Shown here piece by piece: positions 10,654-19,183 of a stretch of 64,000 nt of DNA. Location of the stretch: NCBI RefSeq assembly GCF_002975275.1, contig NZ_PCOQ01000001.1:434001-498000 (forward strand), in the 5' to 3' direction. A program made the translations under genes and the position numbers. The notes beneath the pieces were generated by a model that did no database searches, was not told the origin of the DNA, and worked only from the letters and a program-made list of their open reading frames with translations. The first letter of the stretch is position 1. The number at the start of each line of letters is the position of its first letter. The DNA is from Achromobacter sp. MYb9. Its GTDB lineage: Bacteria > Pseudomonadota > Gammaproteobacteria > Burkholderiales > Burkholderiaceae_B.

Positions 10654-11268
10654 ATGCCCTCGCCCACCGCCCGTGCCGACCGCAATGAACGCCTTCACGC
10701 GCTGCGCCGCCAGTTGATCCTGGACGCTGCCCAGCGGGTGTTCGAACGGGACGGGCTGGAGAAAACGACGATCCGGGCGATTGCCAAGGAGGCGGGCTGC
10801 ACCACGGGCGCGATCTACCCCTGGTTTGCCGGCAAGGAAACCATCTACGGCGCGCTGCTGGACGAATCGCTGCAGCGCTTGCATGCGCATTTGGCCAGCG
10901 CAGCCACCACCGGCGACGCACCGGCCGCCGCGCGCCGCGCCATCCGCGCCTTCTTCGGCTATTACGCCGAGCGGCAGACGGACTTTTCGCTGGGCATGTA
11001 TTTGTTCCAGGGGCTGGGGCCGCGCGGCCTGGGCCGGGAAATGGACGAACAGCTCAACGCGCGCCTGCGGCAGTGCGTGGACCTGCTGGGCGTTGCCCTG
11101 GGCCGCACGAAAGGCTGGGACGCTGCCGCCGTGGCCGTCGAGCAGATGAATCTCTTCACCTACCTGATGGGGTTATTGCTGCTGCTGCACACCCATCGCC
11201 TGAAATCCCTGGGCCAGCATGCCGACGTGCTGCTGGACAACTACTGCCTCGCCCTGGAGCAACGATGA
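10654..11268 (+). CDS. TetR/AcrR-family transcriptional regulator
   Basis: A 204-residue repressor. The N-terminal TetR helix-turn-helix spans roughly residues 15-62 (LILDAAQRVFERDGLEKTTIRAIAKEAGCTTGAIYPWFAGKETIY). The C-terminal ligand domain is not assigned to a subfamily. The stop overlaps the start of the thioesterase gene in an ATGA, so it is the first gene of a three-gene operon and probably controls that operon and itself. The inducer is unknown. Confidence 0.9.
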   Translation: MPSPTARADRNERLHALRRQLILDAAQRVFERDGLEKTTIRAIAKEAGCTTGAIYPWFAGKETIYGALLDESLQRLHAHLASAATTGDAPAAARRAIRAFFGYYAERQTDFSLGMYLFQGLGPRGLGREMDEQLNARLRQCVDLLGVALGRTKGWDAAAVAVEQMNLFTYLMGLLLLLHTHRLKSLGQHADVLLDNYCLALEQR

Positions 11269-11708
11269 CCGCAACCGTCCTGGCCGCCGACACCGACGTC
11301 CCGCTGATCAGCCTGGCCGACTTTCACATTTTGCTGGCCGATCAGCATCCCTTCTCGTTGCTGCTGGGCATCGACATCCTGCGCATCGGCCGCGGCACGG
11401 CGCGCGCGGTACTGCCCGCCCGCGAGGCCCACCAACGCCTGGGCGGTATCGTGGCGGGGCCCATGCTGATGGGCTTGGCCGACCTGGCCATGTATGCCGC
11501 CGTGGTGGGCGCCACCGGCCAGGCGCACGCCGTCACGGCCAGCCTGACCATCAACTTCCTGCGCAAAAGCCCCCCGGGCGCGATTTATGCCGACGCCCGC
11601 CTGCTGAAGGTGGGCCGTTTATCGGCCGGCGAAGTCATCCTGACCGGCGAAGGCTCGGACGAGCCGCTCGCCCACATCGTGAGCACGTGGTCCGTGCCGA
11701 AGCCATGA
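11265..11708 (+). CDS. PaaI-like hotdog-fold thioesterase
   Basis: A 147-residue hotdog-fold protein. The motif GGIVAGPMLMGLADLAMYAAVV matches the helix of PaaI/YbgC-like acyl-CoA thioesterases, where a conserved acidic residue (here the Asp of GLADLAM) is catalytic. The segment SLTINFLRKSPPGAIYADARLLKVGR is the usual strand-rich end. It probably hydrolyses an aryl- or acyl-CoA, with unknown substrate. I chose the ATG at 11265, which overlaps the tetR stop; earlier in-frame codons lie inside tetR. Confidence 0.85.
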   Translation: MTATVLAADTDVPLISLADFHILLADQHPFSLLLGIDILRIGRGTARAVLPAREAHQRLGGIVAGPMLMGLADLAMYAAVVGATGQAHAVTASLTINFLRKSPPGAIYADARLLKVGRLSAGEVILTGEGSDEPLAHIVSTWSVPKP

Positions 11709-12133
11709 GCCAGCGCATCAGCATCTTGGGGATGGGCGGCACCGGAACGCTGGCCGCGCGGCGGCTGCTCGAGGCCGAACCGGACATCGCGTTGACCGTC
11801 TACGACATTGATCCCGAACGCTGCGAGGACTTCCGCGGTTCGGCCACGCTGGCCACCTCGGCCCGCGAAGCCCTGGCGGAATCGGACACCATCGTGCTGG
11901 CCCTGCCGCGCGAGCGCGAGATCGACCGCACGCTGGAGCGTTTCAGCGACGGCGAAGTCACGGCGCCCGTCGCCGGCAAGCAGATCATCGACCTGGCCCC
12001 TCCTCCCGGTGAACGGGCGCGCCGCCTGGGGCTGGCGATCGCAAGCGCGGGGGGCCGCTACACCAGCTTGCCCGGGCTGGCGGCGGAAGACTTCAGCACA
12101 CGCCTACTGCGCGTCCTGCACTGCCCGGCGTGA
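11705..12133 (+). CDS. short NAD(P)-binding protein, truncated hydroxyisobutyrate-dehydrogenase-like
   Basis: A 142-residue protein starting in an ATGA overlap with the thioesterase. It begins with a Rossmann nucleotide-binding motif (ILGMGGTGTLAARRLLE) and follows the pattern of the NAD-binding domain of 3-hydroxyisobutyrate and 6-phosphogluconate dehydrogenases, through SDTIVLALP and IIDLAPPP. These enzymes are usually near 290 residues; here the C-terminal helical domain is absent. The last 30 bases overlap the end of the convergent PAP2 gene. It may be a degraded enzyme or a stand-alone binding domain. Confidence 0.6.
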   Translation: MSQRISILGMGGTGTLAARRLLEAEPDIALTVYDIDPERCEDFRGSATLATSAREALAESDTIVLALPREREIDRTLERFSDGEVTAPVAGKQIIDLAPPPGERARRLGLAIASAGGRYTSLPGLAAEDFSTRLLRVLHCPA

Positions 12134-12871
12134 CGTGCAGTAGCGTTCGGCCACTGCGACGCAAACCGACAGCCAGGCCAGCCCGAACGTGAAACCCGCC
12201 ACGACATCGCTAGCGAAGTGGACCTGCAACAGGATGCGGCTGAGTCCGATCGCCATGATCAGCGCGGCGAAAAGGGCCACGCAGGGCCACCGCCAGGCGG
12301 GTGGCGCCAGCCGCCACACCAGATAGCAGGCCGTGCCATACACCACCATCGCGGCCGAGGCATGGCCGCTGGGGAAACTCCACCCGGCCACCATGGCGTA
12401 GCCGTGGTCGTGCTCTGGCCGCACGCGTTCAAAGGTGTGCTTGAGCAGCGTGTTGATCGCCCCGCCCACGCCGGTGGCGATGGCGCAGAATGCCGCCAGC
12501 CGCCACCAGCCCGTCCAAAGCAGATAAAGCGTCATCAGCACGCTTAGCACCGTGAGGAGGTCGCGGTCGCCCAGATAGGTGAACCAGGACAGCAGCCACA
12601 GCAGCGACGTGTCCATCGTCATGCTCAAGGCGCCGGCCAGCGCGCCGTCGAACGAGACGATGCCGCCCTGGTGGCGCACTGCCATCGCCAGGCCCAGGAA
12701 CAACAAGAGCAAGACGGCCAGCCCCGACGCGTAGACCGCGTTGCGGCGCCGTGCCGGGCAGTTGACGTAGGCGCGCGCGGCAAAGAACGCCCCCGCGCCC
12801 GCAAGCAGCGGCAGCGCGATAAACAATTCCAGGGCATGCGAGGCTGCCCATGCGGCATACGCATCGGTCAT
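12104..12871 (-). CDS. PAP2-family membrane phosphatase
   Basis: A 255-residue integral membrane protein with about six hydrophobic segments. The three-part PAP2 signature is complete: K144 to R151-P152 (KHTFERVRP), PSGH at 167-170, and SRILLQVHFASD with R212, H218 and D222. Enzymes of this type dephosphorylate lipid phosphates such as undecaprenyl pyrophosphate or phosphatidic acid outside the inner membrane. The start MTDAYAAW overlaps the stop of the metallophosphoesterase gene (ATGA), so the two are cotranscribed, with a lipid kinase upstream. Confidence 0.92.
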   Translation of the reverse strand: MTDAYAAWAASHALELFIALPLLAGAGAFFAARAYVNCPARRRNAVYASGLAVLLLLFLGLAMAVRHQGGIVSFDGALAGALSMTMDTSLLWLLSWFTYLGDRDLLTVLSVLMTLYLLWTGWWRLAAFCAIATGVGGAINTLLKHTFERVRPEHDHGYAMVAGWSFPSGHASAAMVVYGTACYLVWRLAPPAWRWPCVALFAALIMAIGLSRILLQVHFASDVVAGFTFGLAWLSVCVAVAERYCTSRRAVQDAQ

Positions 12872-13668
12872 GACAGCGTCACCAGCGTCCTGTCGACCGG
12901 CGCGAACGCATGCGTGCCCGCCGCGTAGTCCCAACGCTCGACATGGCAGGCCTGCGTGCCGCTTTCGCCTTCGCCTTCGCGCGTGATCACGTTCACGGAG
13001 TTGGGCACGCTACCCCGGACGCGGTGCGAGCAGGCAGTGCCCGCCTGCACGATCCAGCCTGCCGGCTGGCCGGCTGCGGTCAAGGGCAGCACATAGGGAA
13101 GGTGAATGTGCCCGCCCAGGATCAGGTCCACCCCCGCCTGGGCCCAGGCGGCCAGCGCGCGTTCTCGGCCGATGAGCAGATTGGACAGGTCGGATTCCAC
13201 CTTGGCCCGCACGGGGTGATGCGCCACGACCACCCGCAACTGGCCGGGACGGGCCTGGCGCAGGCGCTGCGCCACGCGGGCGATCTGCGTATCGGAGATT
13301 TCGCCATCCTTGCGGCGGCGCGGTCGCGTGGTGTTCACACCGATGGCCAGCAGCCCCGGGTTTTCGAACACCGGCTCCAGCACCGCGCCCAGCGCACGCT
13401 TGTAGTTGCCGTACGGATTGAGCGCGCGCGCGAACAGGTTGAACAGCGGGATGTCGTGGTTGCCCGGCACCGTGAGCACGGGCAAGGACAGGCGCTCGAT
13501 GAATTTGCGGGCGGCGGCGAACTGGCCGCGCCGCGCGCGCTGAGTGATGTCTCCGCTCAGCACGACCAGATCCGGGTTCAGCGAACGGGCCAGGTCCAGG
13601 GCCGCTTCAACGACCGGCTTGCGCTCGGTGCCGAAATGCGTGTCGGATAATTGCAGGATGCGCGTCAT
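12868..13668 (-). CDS. calcineurin-like metallophosphoesterase
   Basis: A 266-residue cytoplasmic dinuclear-metal phosphoesterase. The metal-binding motifs are D9-x-H11 (SDTHFG), GD at 39-40 (LSGDITQ), GNHD at 69-72, a later HH (VVVAHHPV) and GGHIHLP. The pattern is that of the 3',5'-cyclic nucleotide phosphodiesterase (class III) group, but the substrate cannot be read from sequence. The stop overlaps the PAP2 start, and its own start overlaps the lipid-kinase stop by four bases. Confidence 0.9.
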   Translation of the reverse strand: MTRILQLSDTHFGTERKPVVEAALDLARSLNPDLVVLSGDITQRARRGQFAAARKFIERLSLPVLTVPGNHDIPLFNLFARALNPYGNYKRALGAVLEPVFENPGLLAIGVNTTRPRRRKDGEISDTQIARVAQRLRQARPGQLRVVVAHHPVRAKVESDLSNLLIGRERALAAWAQAGVDLILGGHIHLPYVLPLTAAGQPAGWIVQAGTACSHRVRGSVPNSVNVITREGEGESGTQACHVERWDYAAGTHAFAPVDRTLVTLS

Positions 13669-14639
13669 GAGCGGTCCAGGTACGCCGAGTCCGCCGGCAC
13701 CACCAGCGGCAGCTTTTCATCGGCCACCTTGAATTCCAGCGGCGTGCTCATCCAGGATATTTCGCCGTCCATCGCCACCTTGACGCGACTGCGCCCCCGG
13801 ATATGCACCGTCAGCCGGTCGAAGGCGAAGCTGATCACGTGTTCGGCATCGCCCAACCGGCTGAACAGCCCGCGCACCAGCAAGCCATATAGCGCCAGCG
13901 TGCCGACCGGACGCGCCGCCATCGCCATCAGGCGGCCGCGGTCCAGCTCCTGGGATTCGATGCCGATGTGTTCGAGTTGCAGCTTGTTGTTGCCGACCAC
14001 CAGCGTGGGCGAGCGCAGATCGCGCACTCGGCCTTCGTATTCCAGTTGCAGCCTGAGCTGGCGCGGCGCGCGCAGCAACGTGACGATGCCCGACCACAGC
14101 GCCACAAGGCGGCTGCGGCCGAAGCGCTGCTTATAGGCCTCGCGGTCTTCCAGCAGCGTGGGGTACAGGCCCAGGCTGGCGTTCACCAGGAACAGCCTGC
14201 CGTTCAGGTGTCCGACTTGCACGGGCTGTAGATGACCTTGCAGGAAACCGCGCAACGCGACCTCGGTGTCCTGGGAGATGCCGTAGCTGCGCCCGAAGTA
14301 ATTGAAGGTGCCCTGGGGCAGGATGCCGAAGGGCACGCCCCGGCCCAGCACCGTGCTGGCCACGGCGTTGAGCGTGCCATCCCCCCCTGCGGCGATGACG
14401 ACGCCCTGCTCGTCTTGCGCGCGCTTGACGGCGGCCTGCGCCGTTTCGGTCAGCCGGGAGGGATCATCGACGGGCATCAGCGTGTAGCGCCTGCCCGCCT
14501 CGTCGAGGATGCCGCGGATGGTGTCCTGCAGGACTTGCGCGTCGCCACGCCCCGAGCCGGTGTTGAGGACGATGAAAAGCGGTTCTTGTCCCGTCAGGGA
14601 TTGCGCCCCGGTTGCCGGGCGCTGCTGGGATGACGTCAT
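13665..14639 (-). CDS. diacylglycerol-kinase-like lipid kinase (YegS/BmrU type)
   Basis: A 324-residue protein (from MTSSQQRP) of the DAGK catalytic family. The nucleotide-binding motif GGDGTLN is at 85-91 and the second motif GILPQGTFNYFGR near 105-117. In this family the usual residues are GTxNDFAR; here they read GTFNYFGR. Likely reaction: ATP-dependent phosphorylation of a membrane lipid such as diacylglycerol. It heads a coupled operon with a metallophosphoesterase and a PAP2 phosphatase, a kinase/phosphatase pairing that suggests lipid-phosphate turnover. The start is uncertain; in-frame ATG at 14657 and GTG at 14693 are possible, and none has a clear ribosome site. Confidence 0.85.
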   Translation of the reverse strand: MTSSQQRPATGAQSLTGQEPLFIVLNTGSGRGDAQVLQDTIRGILDEAGRRYTLMPVDDPSRLTETAQAAVKRAQDEQGVVIAAGGDGTLNAVASTVLGRGVPFGILPQGTFNYFGRSYGISQDTEVALRGFLQGHLQPVQVGHLNGRLFLVNASLGLYPTLLEDREAYKQRFGRSRLVALWSGIVTLLRAPRQLRLQLEYEGRVRDLRSPTLVVGNNKLQLEHIGIESQELDRGRLMAMAARPVGTLALYGLLVRGLFSRLGDAEHVISFAFDRLTVHIRGRSRVKVAMDGEISWMSTPLEFKVADEKLPLVVPADSAYLDRS

Positions 14640-14705
14640 GGGAGAAAGATAGCCCATGCCGGCAAATCGCCGCAAGGCGGCCGGGCGACTCACCCGTCAG
14701 CACGC

Positions 14706-16505
14706 CTAGCGGCCGATGGCGTAGGCCTGCATCAGCCGCGGCGTGGCGGCCGCGTGCAGCAGCCCGTCGTCATCGCGCGAGGCGGCGGTCAAGCGGCCCA
14801 CCGACCATTCAGGCACTTCCTCGATCTGGTGCCCGCGCTGGCGCAGCCCCTCAATGACCTCGGGACCGAAGCTGGCTTCGACCGCCAGATGACCAGGCTT
14901 GCGGTCGCGCGGGTAAAAGGACGTGGGGAAATGCATGGTGTGGGACATCGGCAGGTCGATGGCTTCCTGCAAATTCAGCCCGTGATGCACGTGACGCAGG
15001 AAGAACAGCAGTTGCCACTGCTCCTGTTGGTCGCCGCCCGGCGTGCCGAACGCCAGATAGGGCTTGCCGTCGCGCAGCGCCAGCGAGGGCGTCAACGTGG
15101 TGCGCGGGCGCTTGCCGGGCGCCAGCGTGCCGGGCAGCCCCTCTTCCAGCCAGAACATCTGGGCGCGGGTGTTCAGGCCGAAACCCAGTTCCGGGATGAC
15201 GGGTGAAGACTGGAACCAGCCGCCGGAGGGCGTGGCCGAGATCATGTTGCCCCAGCGGTCGATGACGTCCACATGCGTCGTGTCGCCGCGCTTGGCCGAG
15301 GCGCGCATGTCGGCCAGCGTGGGCTCGTTGGTGGCGCTGCCATGCGCGGACACCGGGGACAGGCGTTCCAGCGTGTCCATCACGCGCGCCACCTGGGCCT
15401 CGAAGCCAGGCACCTGGCCCGGCAAGAGGTCGTGCGAGGCCGTCTCGCCGATCAACGCGCGGCGCTCGTCGTTGTAGGCGTCCGACAGCAGGTGCGCCAG
15501 CGGCACGTCGATGAAAGCCGGGTCGCCGTAATAGGCTTCGCGGTCGGCGAAAGCCAGCTTCATCGCCTCGGTGACGCGGTGGATGAATTCCACGCTGTTC
15601 GGGCCCACGCCAGTCAGGTCCATGCCTTTCAGCAGCGCCAGCGTCTGCAGGAAGACCGGGCCCTGGCTCCACGCGCCGGCCTTGGCGACCGTATAGCCGT
15701 GATAGTCGTACGTCAGCGGCTTGTCGTAACTGGCCGACCAGCCGGCCAGGTCGTCCGCCGTGATGACGCCGCGGTGGGTCGTGCCGCTTTCGTCCATGAC
15801 GTCGGTGTTGCGGGCAAAGCGGTCGATTTCCTCGGCGATGAAGCCCCGGTAGAAGGCGTCCCGCGCCGCCTCGATCTGGCGTTCGCGATCAGCGCCCACG
15901 CTTTCCGCCTCTTTCAGCACACGCGTCCAGGTGCGCGCCAGGGCCGGATTACGAAACAGCTTGCGCGCTTCGGGTACCTTGCCGCCGGGCACGTAGACCT
16001 GTGCGGTCGTCGGCCAATGCGTTTCGAAGAAGTCCTTCAGGCCCGCAATGGTGTTGGAGATCCGCGGCATCAGCGCGTGGCCGTGCTGGGCGTAATAGAT
16101 GGCCGGTTCCAGCACATCGCGCACGCGCATCGTGCCGTGGTCGCGCAGCAGCAGCATCCAGGCGTCGAATGCGCCGGGGATCACGGTGGCCAACAGGCCG
16201 TTACCCGGGATCAGCTTCAGCCCTTCGGCGCGGTAGCGCTCAAGCGTGGCCGCGGCCGGCGTCGTGCCCTGCCCGCACAGCACTTCCAGCTTGCCCGTGC
16301 GCGCGGAATAGAAAATGGCCGGCACTTCGCCGGCGGGGCCGACCAGGTGCGGCTCAACCACTTGCAGCACGAAGGCCGACGCCGCGCAGGCGTCGAATGC
16401 GTTGCCGCCGCGTTCCAGCAGCGACATGCCGGTCGCGCTGGCCAGCCAATGGGTAGAGGTCACGACACCGAAGGTGCCAAGGATTTCCGGGCGAGTCGTA
16501 AACAT
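14706..16505 (-). CDS. ggt: gamma-glutamyltransferase-family Ntn hydrolase
   Basis: A 599-residue protein of the gamma-glutamyltranspeptidase family, which self-cleaves to expose an N-terminal threonine and then hydrolyses or transfers gamma-glutamyl groups. The cleavage site is before Thr409 in DTTHVDVIDRWGNMIS. The small-subunit signature TPSGGWFQSS and late GTPGGDQQEQW are present. Unlike E. coli Ggt there is no signal peptide in front of MFTTRPEILG, so it should be cytoplasmic. This suggests action on imported glutathione-like or gamma-glutamyl compounds, or a cephalosporin-acylase-like role. It is downstream of a binding-protein gene on the same strand. Confidence 0.88.
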   Translation of the reverse strand: MFTTRPEILGTFGVVTSTHWLASATGMSLLERGGNAFDACAASAFVLQVVEPHLVGPAGEVPAIFYSARTGKLEVLCGQGTTPAAATLERYRAEGLKLIPGNGLLATVIPGAFDAWMLLLRDHGTMRVRDVLEPAIYYAQHGHALMPRISNTIAGLKDFFETHWPTTAQVYVPGGKVPEARKLFRNPALARTWTRVLKEAESVGADRERQIEAARDAFYRGFIAEEIDRFARNTDVMDESGTTHRGVITADDLAGWSASYDKPLTYDYHGYTVAKAGAWSQGPVFLQTLALLKGMDLTGVGPNSVEFIHRVTEAMKLAFADREAYYGDPAFIDVPLAHLLSDAYNDERRALIGETASHDLLPGQVPGFEAQVARVMDTLERLSPVSAHGSATNEPTLADMRASAKRGDTTHVDVIDRWGNMISATPSGGWFQSSPVIPELGFGLNTRAQMFWLEEGLPGTLAPGKRPRTTLTPSLALRDGKPYLAFGTPGGDQQEQWQLLFFLRHVHHGLNLQEAIDLPMSHTMHFPTSFYPRDRKPGHLAVEASFGPEVIEGLRQRGHQIEEVPEWSVGRLTAASRDDDGLLHAAATPRLMQAYAIGR

Positions 16506-16545
16506 GATGCTTCCTGTAGCGGCGGCGCACGCCGCCCGCAAGTAA

Positions 16546-16574
16546 GAAAAACGGGACCCGATTCCGGATCCCGT
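16546..16574 (-). terminator. terminator after the binding-protein gene
   Basis: On the reverse strand a stem of about eight pairs with one mismatch (ACGGGATCC pairing with GGGTCCCGT) is followed by TTTTTCTT. It lies 16-44 bases after the stop of the binding-protein gene at 16590, so the downstream ggt gene would need read-through or its own promoter. Confidence 0.7.
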
Positions 16575-16589
16575 CGTTGGCCGCCCGGC

Positions 16590-18092
16590 TTACTTCTTGG
16601 CGACGGTCACGCCCTTCAGGCGGATGAGGCCGTCGGGGTAAGGTACAAAGCCTTCAACCTTCTTTTGCACGCCGAAGGTCCACGGCAGGTAGAACAGGTA
16701 AACGATGGGGCGCTGGTCCTGCATGCTGGTCAGCACCTGGTCGTACAGCGCGCGGCGCTTGGCCGTGTCGGCTTCGGCGCGCGCGTCGTTCAGCAACTTG
16801 TCCACGCCCGCGTCGCAGAACTTGCCGTCGTTCAGGTTGCCCTTGCAGCTGAGGTACTGGTGGATGTTGCCGCTGGGATCGACGCGCCCGGACCAGCCGC
16901 TCTGGCCCACTTCGAAGTCGCCGCGCGCCAGCGACGATTGCAGCGACGCGAACTCCACCGGACGCAAGGTGATGTCGAAGCCCGCTTCGGCGCCCATCGC
17001 CTGCACCAGTTCGAAGACCTGTTGCATGGTGGTGTTGTTGCCGAAGGTGATCTCGAATTTCACGCGGTCGAAACCGGCTTCCTTCAAGAGCGCCTGCGCC
17101 TTCTTCGGGTCACGGCCCTTGTGTTCGAAGGCGGTGTTGTAGGCGAAGCTGGCGGGCGGGAACGGCTGGTAGGCGGGCTGGAACATGCCTTCGCCGATGA
17201 CCTGGTTCAGCACGTCGCGATCGATCGCGAGGTCAAGCGCCTGACGCACGCGCTTGTCTTTCGCCAACGGGTTATTGGCACGTGCGCCATTGCCCAGGTT
17301 GATCGAAATAGACTGGAAGCCCAGGCCGGTTACGGGTGCCAGGCGCAGGTTGCTATCGTCTTTCACCGCCTTGGCATCGCTGGGCGCCACGCGCTCGATG
17401 ATGTCCAGGTCGCCCGCGCGCAGGTTGTTCAGGCGCACCGTGTTGTCCGGAATCGGCGTGAAGACCAGGCGGTCGAAGTGGTAGTTGGCGGCATCCCAGT
17501 ATTTGGGAAATTTCTCGAGCACGATGCGGTCGTTCTGCACGCGCTCCTTGAACTGGTACGGCCCCGAGCACACGGGTTTACCGCCAGGATCCTTATCGAA
17601 CGAGGCGGGCGACATCATCATGCCGGCGCGGTCGGACAGTTGCGACAGCAGCGAGGCGTCCGGCTCCGACAGGTTCAGCACGACGGTGCTGGCATCGGGC
17701 GCATCGACGCTGGCGACGGTGGCCAATTCGCTCTTGCGGTTGCTGTCGGGCAGCGTGCGGGCGCGGTCCAGGTTGGCTTTGACGGCGGCGGCATTGACCG
17801 GCGTGCCGTCATGGAACACCGCATCGGTGCGCAGTTTGAAGGTCAGCGACTTGTTGTCCGGGCTGATCGTCCAGGATTGCGCCAGCTGGGGCACGATCTT
17901 CAGGTCGGGCGTGATGTCGACGAGCTTGTCGCACAGCGAGGCAAAGACGATACGGCCCACGAAGGTGCGCGCGCGCGCCGGATCCAGCACGTCCGGGTCG
18001 TCTTGCAGACCGATCCGCAACGTGGACTGGGCGTGCGCCAGTCCGCCCGCCAGCATTCCCGCCATGGCCATGGCGGCGCAAATTTTACGCAT
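16590..18092 (-). CDS. ABC transporter periplasmic peptide-binding protein (SBP_bac_5)
   Basis: A 500-residue periplasmic binding protein with signal peptide 1-21 (MRKICAAMAMAGMLAGGLAHA). The mature sequence STLRIGLQDDPDVLDPARAR and LTFKLRTDAVFHDGTPVNA is typical of family 5 solute-binding proteins for oligopeptides, dipeptides or glutathione (DppA, GsiB). The start MRKI is preceded by GGGAG. No permease or ATPase lies beside it. The neighbouring cytoplasmic gamma-glutamyltransferase suggests gamma-glutamyl peptides as ligand, which is inference. Confidence 0.92.
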   Translation of the reverse strand: MRKICAAMAMAGMLAGGLAHAQSTLRIGLQDDPDVLDPARARTFVGRIVFASLCDKLVDITPDLKIVPQLAQSWTISPDNKSLTFKLRTDAVFHDGTPVNAAAVKANLDRARTLPDSNRKSELATVASVDAPDASTVVLNLSEPDASLLSQLSDRAGMMMSPASFDKDPGGKPVCSGPYQFKERVQNDRIVLEKFPKYWDAANYHFDRLVFTPIPDNTVRLNNLRAGDLDIIERVAPSDAKAVKDDSNLRLAPVTGLGFQSISINLGNGARANNPLAKDKRVRQALDLAIDRDVLNQVIGEGMFQPAYQPFPPASFAYNTAFEHKGRDPKKAQALLKEAGFDRVKFEITFGNNTTMQQVFELVQAMGAEAGFDITLRPVEFASLQSSLARGDFEVGQSGWSGRVDPSGNIHQYLSCKGNLNDGKFCDAGVDKLLNDARAEADTAKRRALYDQVLTSMQDQRPIVYLFYLPWTFGVQKKVEGFVPYPDGLIRLKGVTVAKK

Positions 18093-18230
18093 GGATGTTC
18101 TCCCTTGATTCATCTTGTTGGATTCTGCGCCAGGCGCGCGGCGATTGTATAGAGCGCTGGCCGCCGGACCGCCAAACGGGATCGAAGACGGCCGCCTCGC
18201 GGACGCGGCCCAGGCAACCACGCAACCCAT

Positions 18231-19127
18231 TCAGGGCAGCCGGCAAGGCGCCGAGAAGTCCACCGCGGCAGCCACTGCGTCGCGCAGCCGGGCGACCAGC
18301 GCGCGCGTATCGTCGCGCCGGTACTGAAACGCGTAGGGCAATGCCGCCAATGCGGGCGCGCCCTGCAGGACGCGCAGGCTGCCTTCGGCCGCCAGGGCGT
18401 CGGCCCAATGACTGGGCAGCAGCCCGACGCCGGTTCCTTCGATCAGCAGGCCGGCGATGGCGCCCCAGTTGTTGCAGCAAAGGCGCACGCCGCCGGCATC
18501 GCGTCCGGCCAGCCAGTCGTCGATGATGCGCGTCGTGCCCGCGCCCGCCGGCAGGGTCACCAGCGGCAGGCGCGCCAGCAGCGCCGTCGTCATGCGGGTT
18601 TCGCCATCGAGCACGGCCGGCGACGCCACCCAGGCGAAGCGCGCCTCGCCGATGGGCGTGGACGCGATGTTCGCGCGCGACGACCGCCCCGCGATGACGG
18701 CGAAGTCCAGTTCGCCGTCCGCCACGCGCTGCTCCAGCACCTGGCCGATGTCCACATAGGGTTCCAGCACCAGCTCGGGATAGGCGGCGCGCACGCCGGC
18801 GATCAGGCGGGGCAGCCACGTCAGCGCGGTCAACTCGCCCACGCCGAAGCGGCAGCGGCCGCGCAAACCCGGGGTGTCGTTCATGGACGCGCGCACGCGG
18901 TCCGCGGCCGCCAGGAGTTCCCGGGCCTGCGGCACCAGGCGCTGGCCGGCGTCCGTCAATGCGGCCTTGTGACCGCTGCGGTCGAACAGCGCCTGGCCCA
19001 GCGCTTCCTCAAGCTCGGTGATGCGCTTGGACAACGACGACACCGACAGATGCAGGCGATCAGCCGCCACGGCGAAGCTGGCGCAGGTGGCGGCCCAATA
19101 GAAGGCTTCAAGTTGCTTGAGGGTCAT
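18231..19127 (-). CDS. LysR-family transcriptional regulator
   Basis: A 298-residue regulator. The winged helix-turn-helix is at residues 1-60 (MTLKQLEAFYWAATCASFAVAADRLHLSVSSLSKRITELEEALG), followed by the two-lobed effector domain. The start was chosen at the conserved LysR N-terminus; the frame is open further upstream but that part is not LysR-like. It is on the same strand as the downstream binding-protein and ggt genes, with 138 bases between, and is a candidate controller of both. Confidence 0.92.
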   Translation of the reverse strand: MTLKQLEAFYWAATCASFAVAADRLHLSVSSLSKRITELEEALGQALFDRSGHKAALTDAGQRLVPQARELLAAADRVRASMNDTPGLRGRCRFGVGELTALTWLPRLIAGVRAAYPELVLEPYVDIGQVLEQRVADGELDFAVIAGRSSRANIASTPIGEARFAWVASPAVLDGETRMTTALLARLPLVTLPAGAGTTRIIDDWLAGRDAGGVRLCCNNWGAIAGLLIEGTGVGLLPSHWADALAAEGSLRVLQGAPALAALPYAFQYRRDDTRALVARLRDAVAAAVDFSAPCRLP

Positions 19128-19183
19128 GCGGCGATTGTAGGAGGATGCGCCCGCGCCGGGTGGCGCGATCAGCCCCGGTGGCC

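Noticed and set aside
15273..18152. A 959-codon forward-strand open frame
   Set aside because: It is antisense to ggt and the binding-protein gene, with His/Arg/Gln-rich composition typical of shadow frames in GC-rich DNA; the reverse-strand frames have full family motifs.
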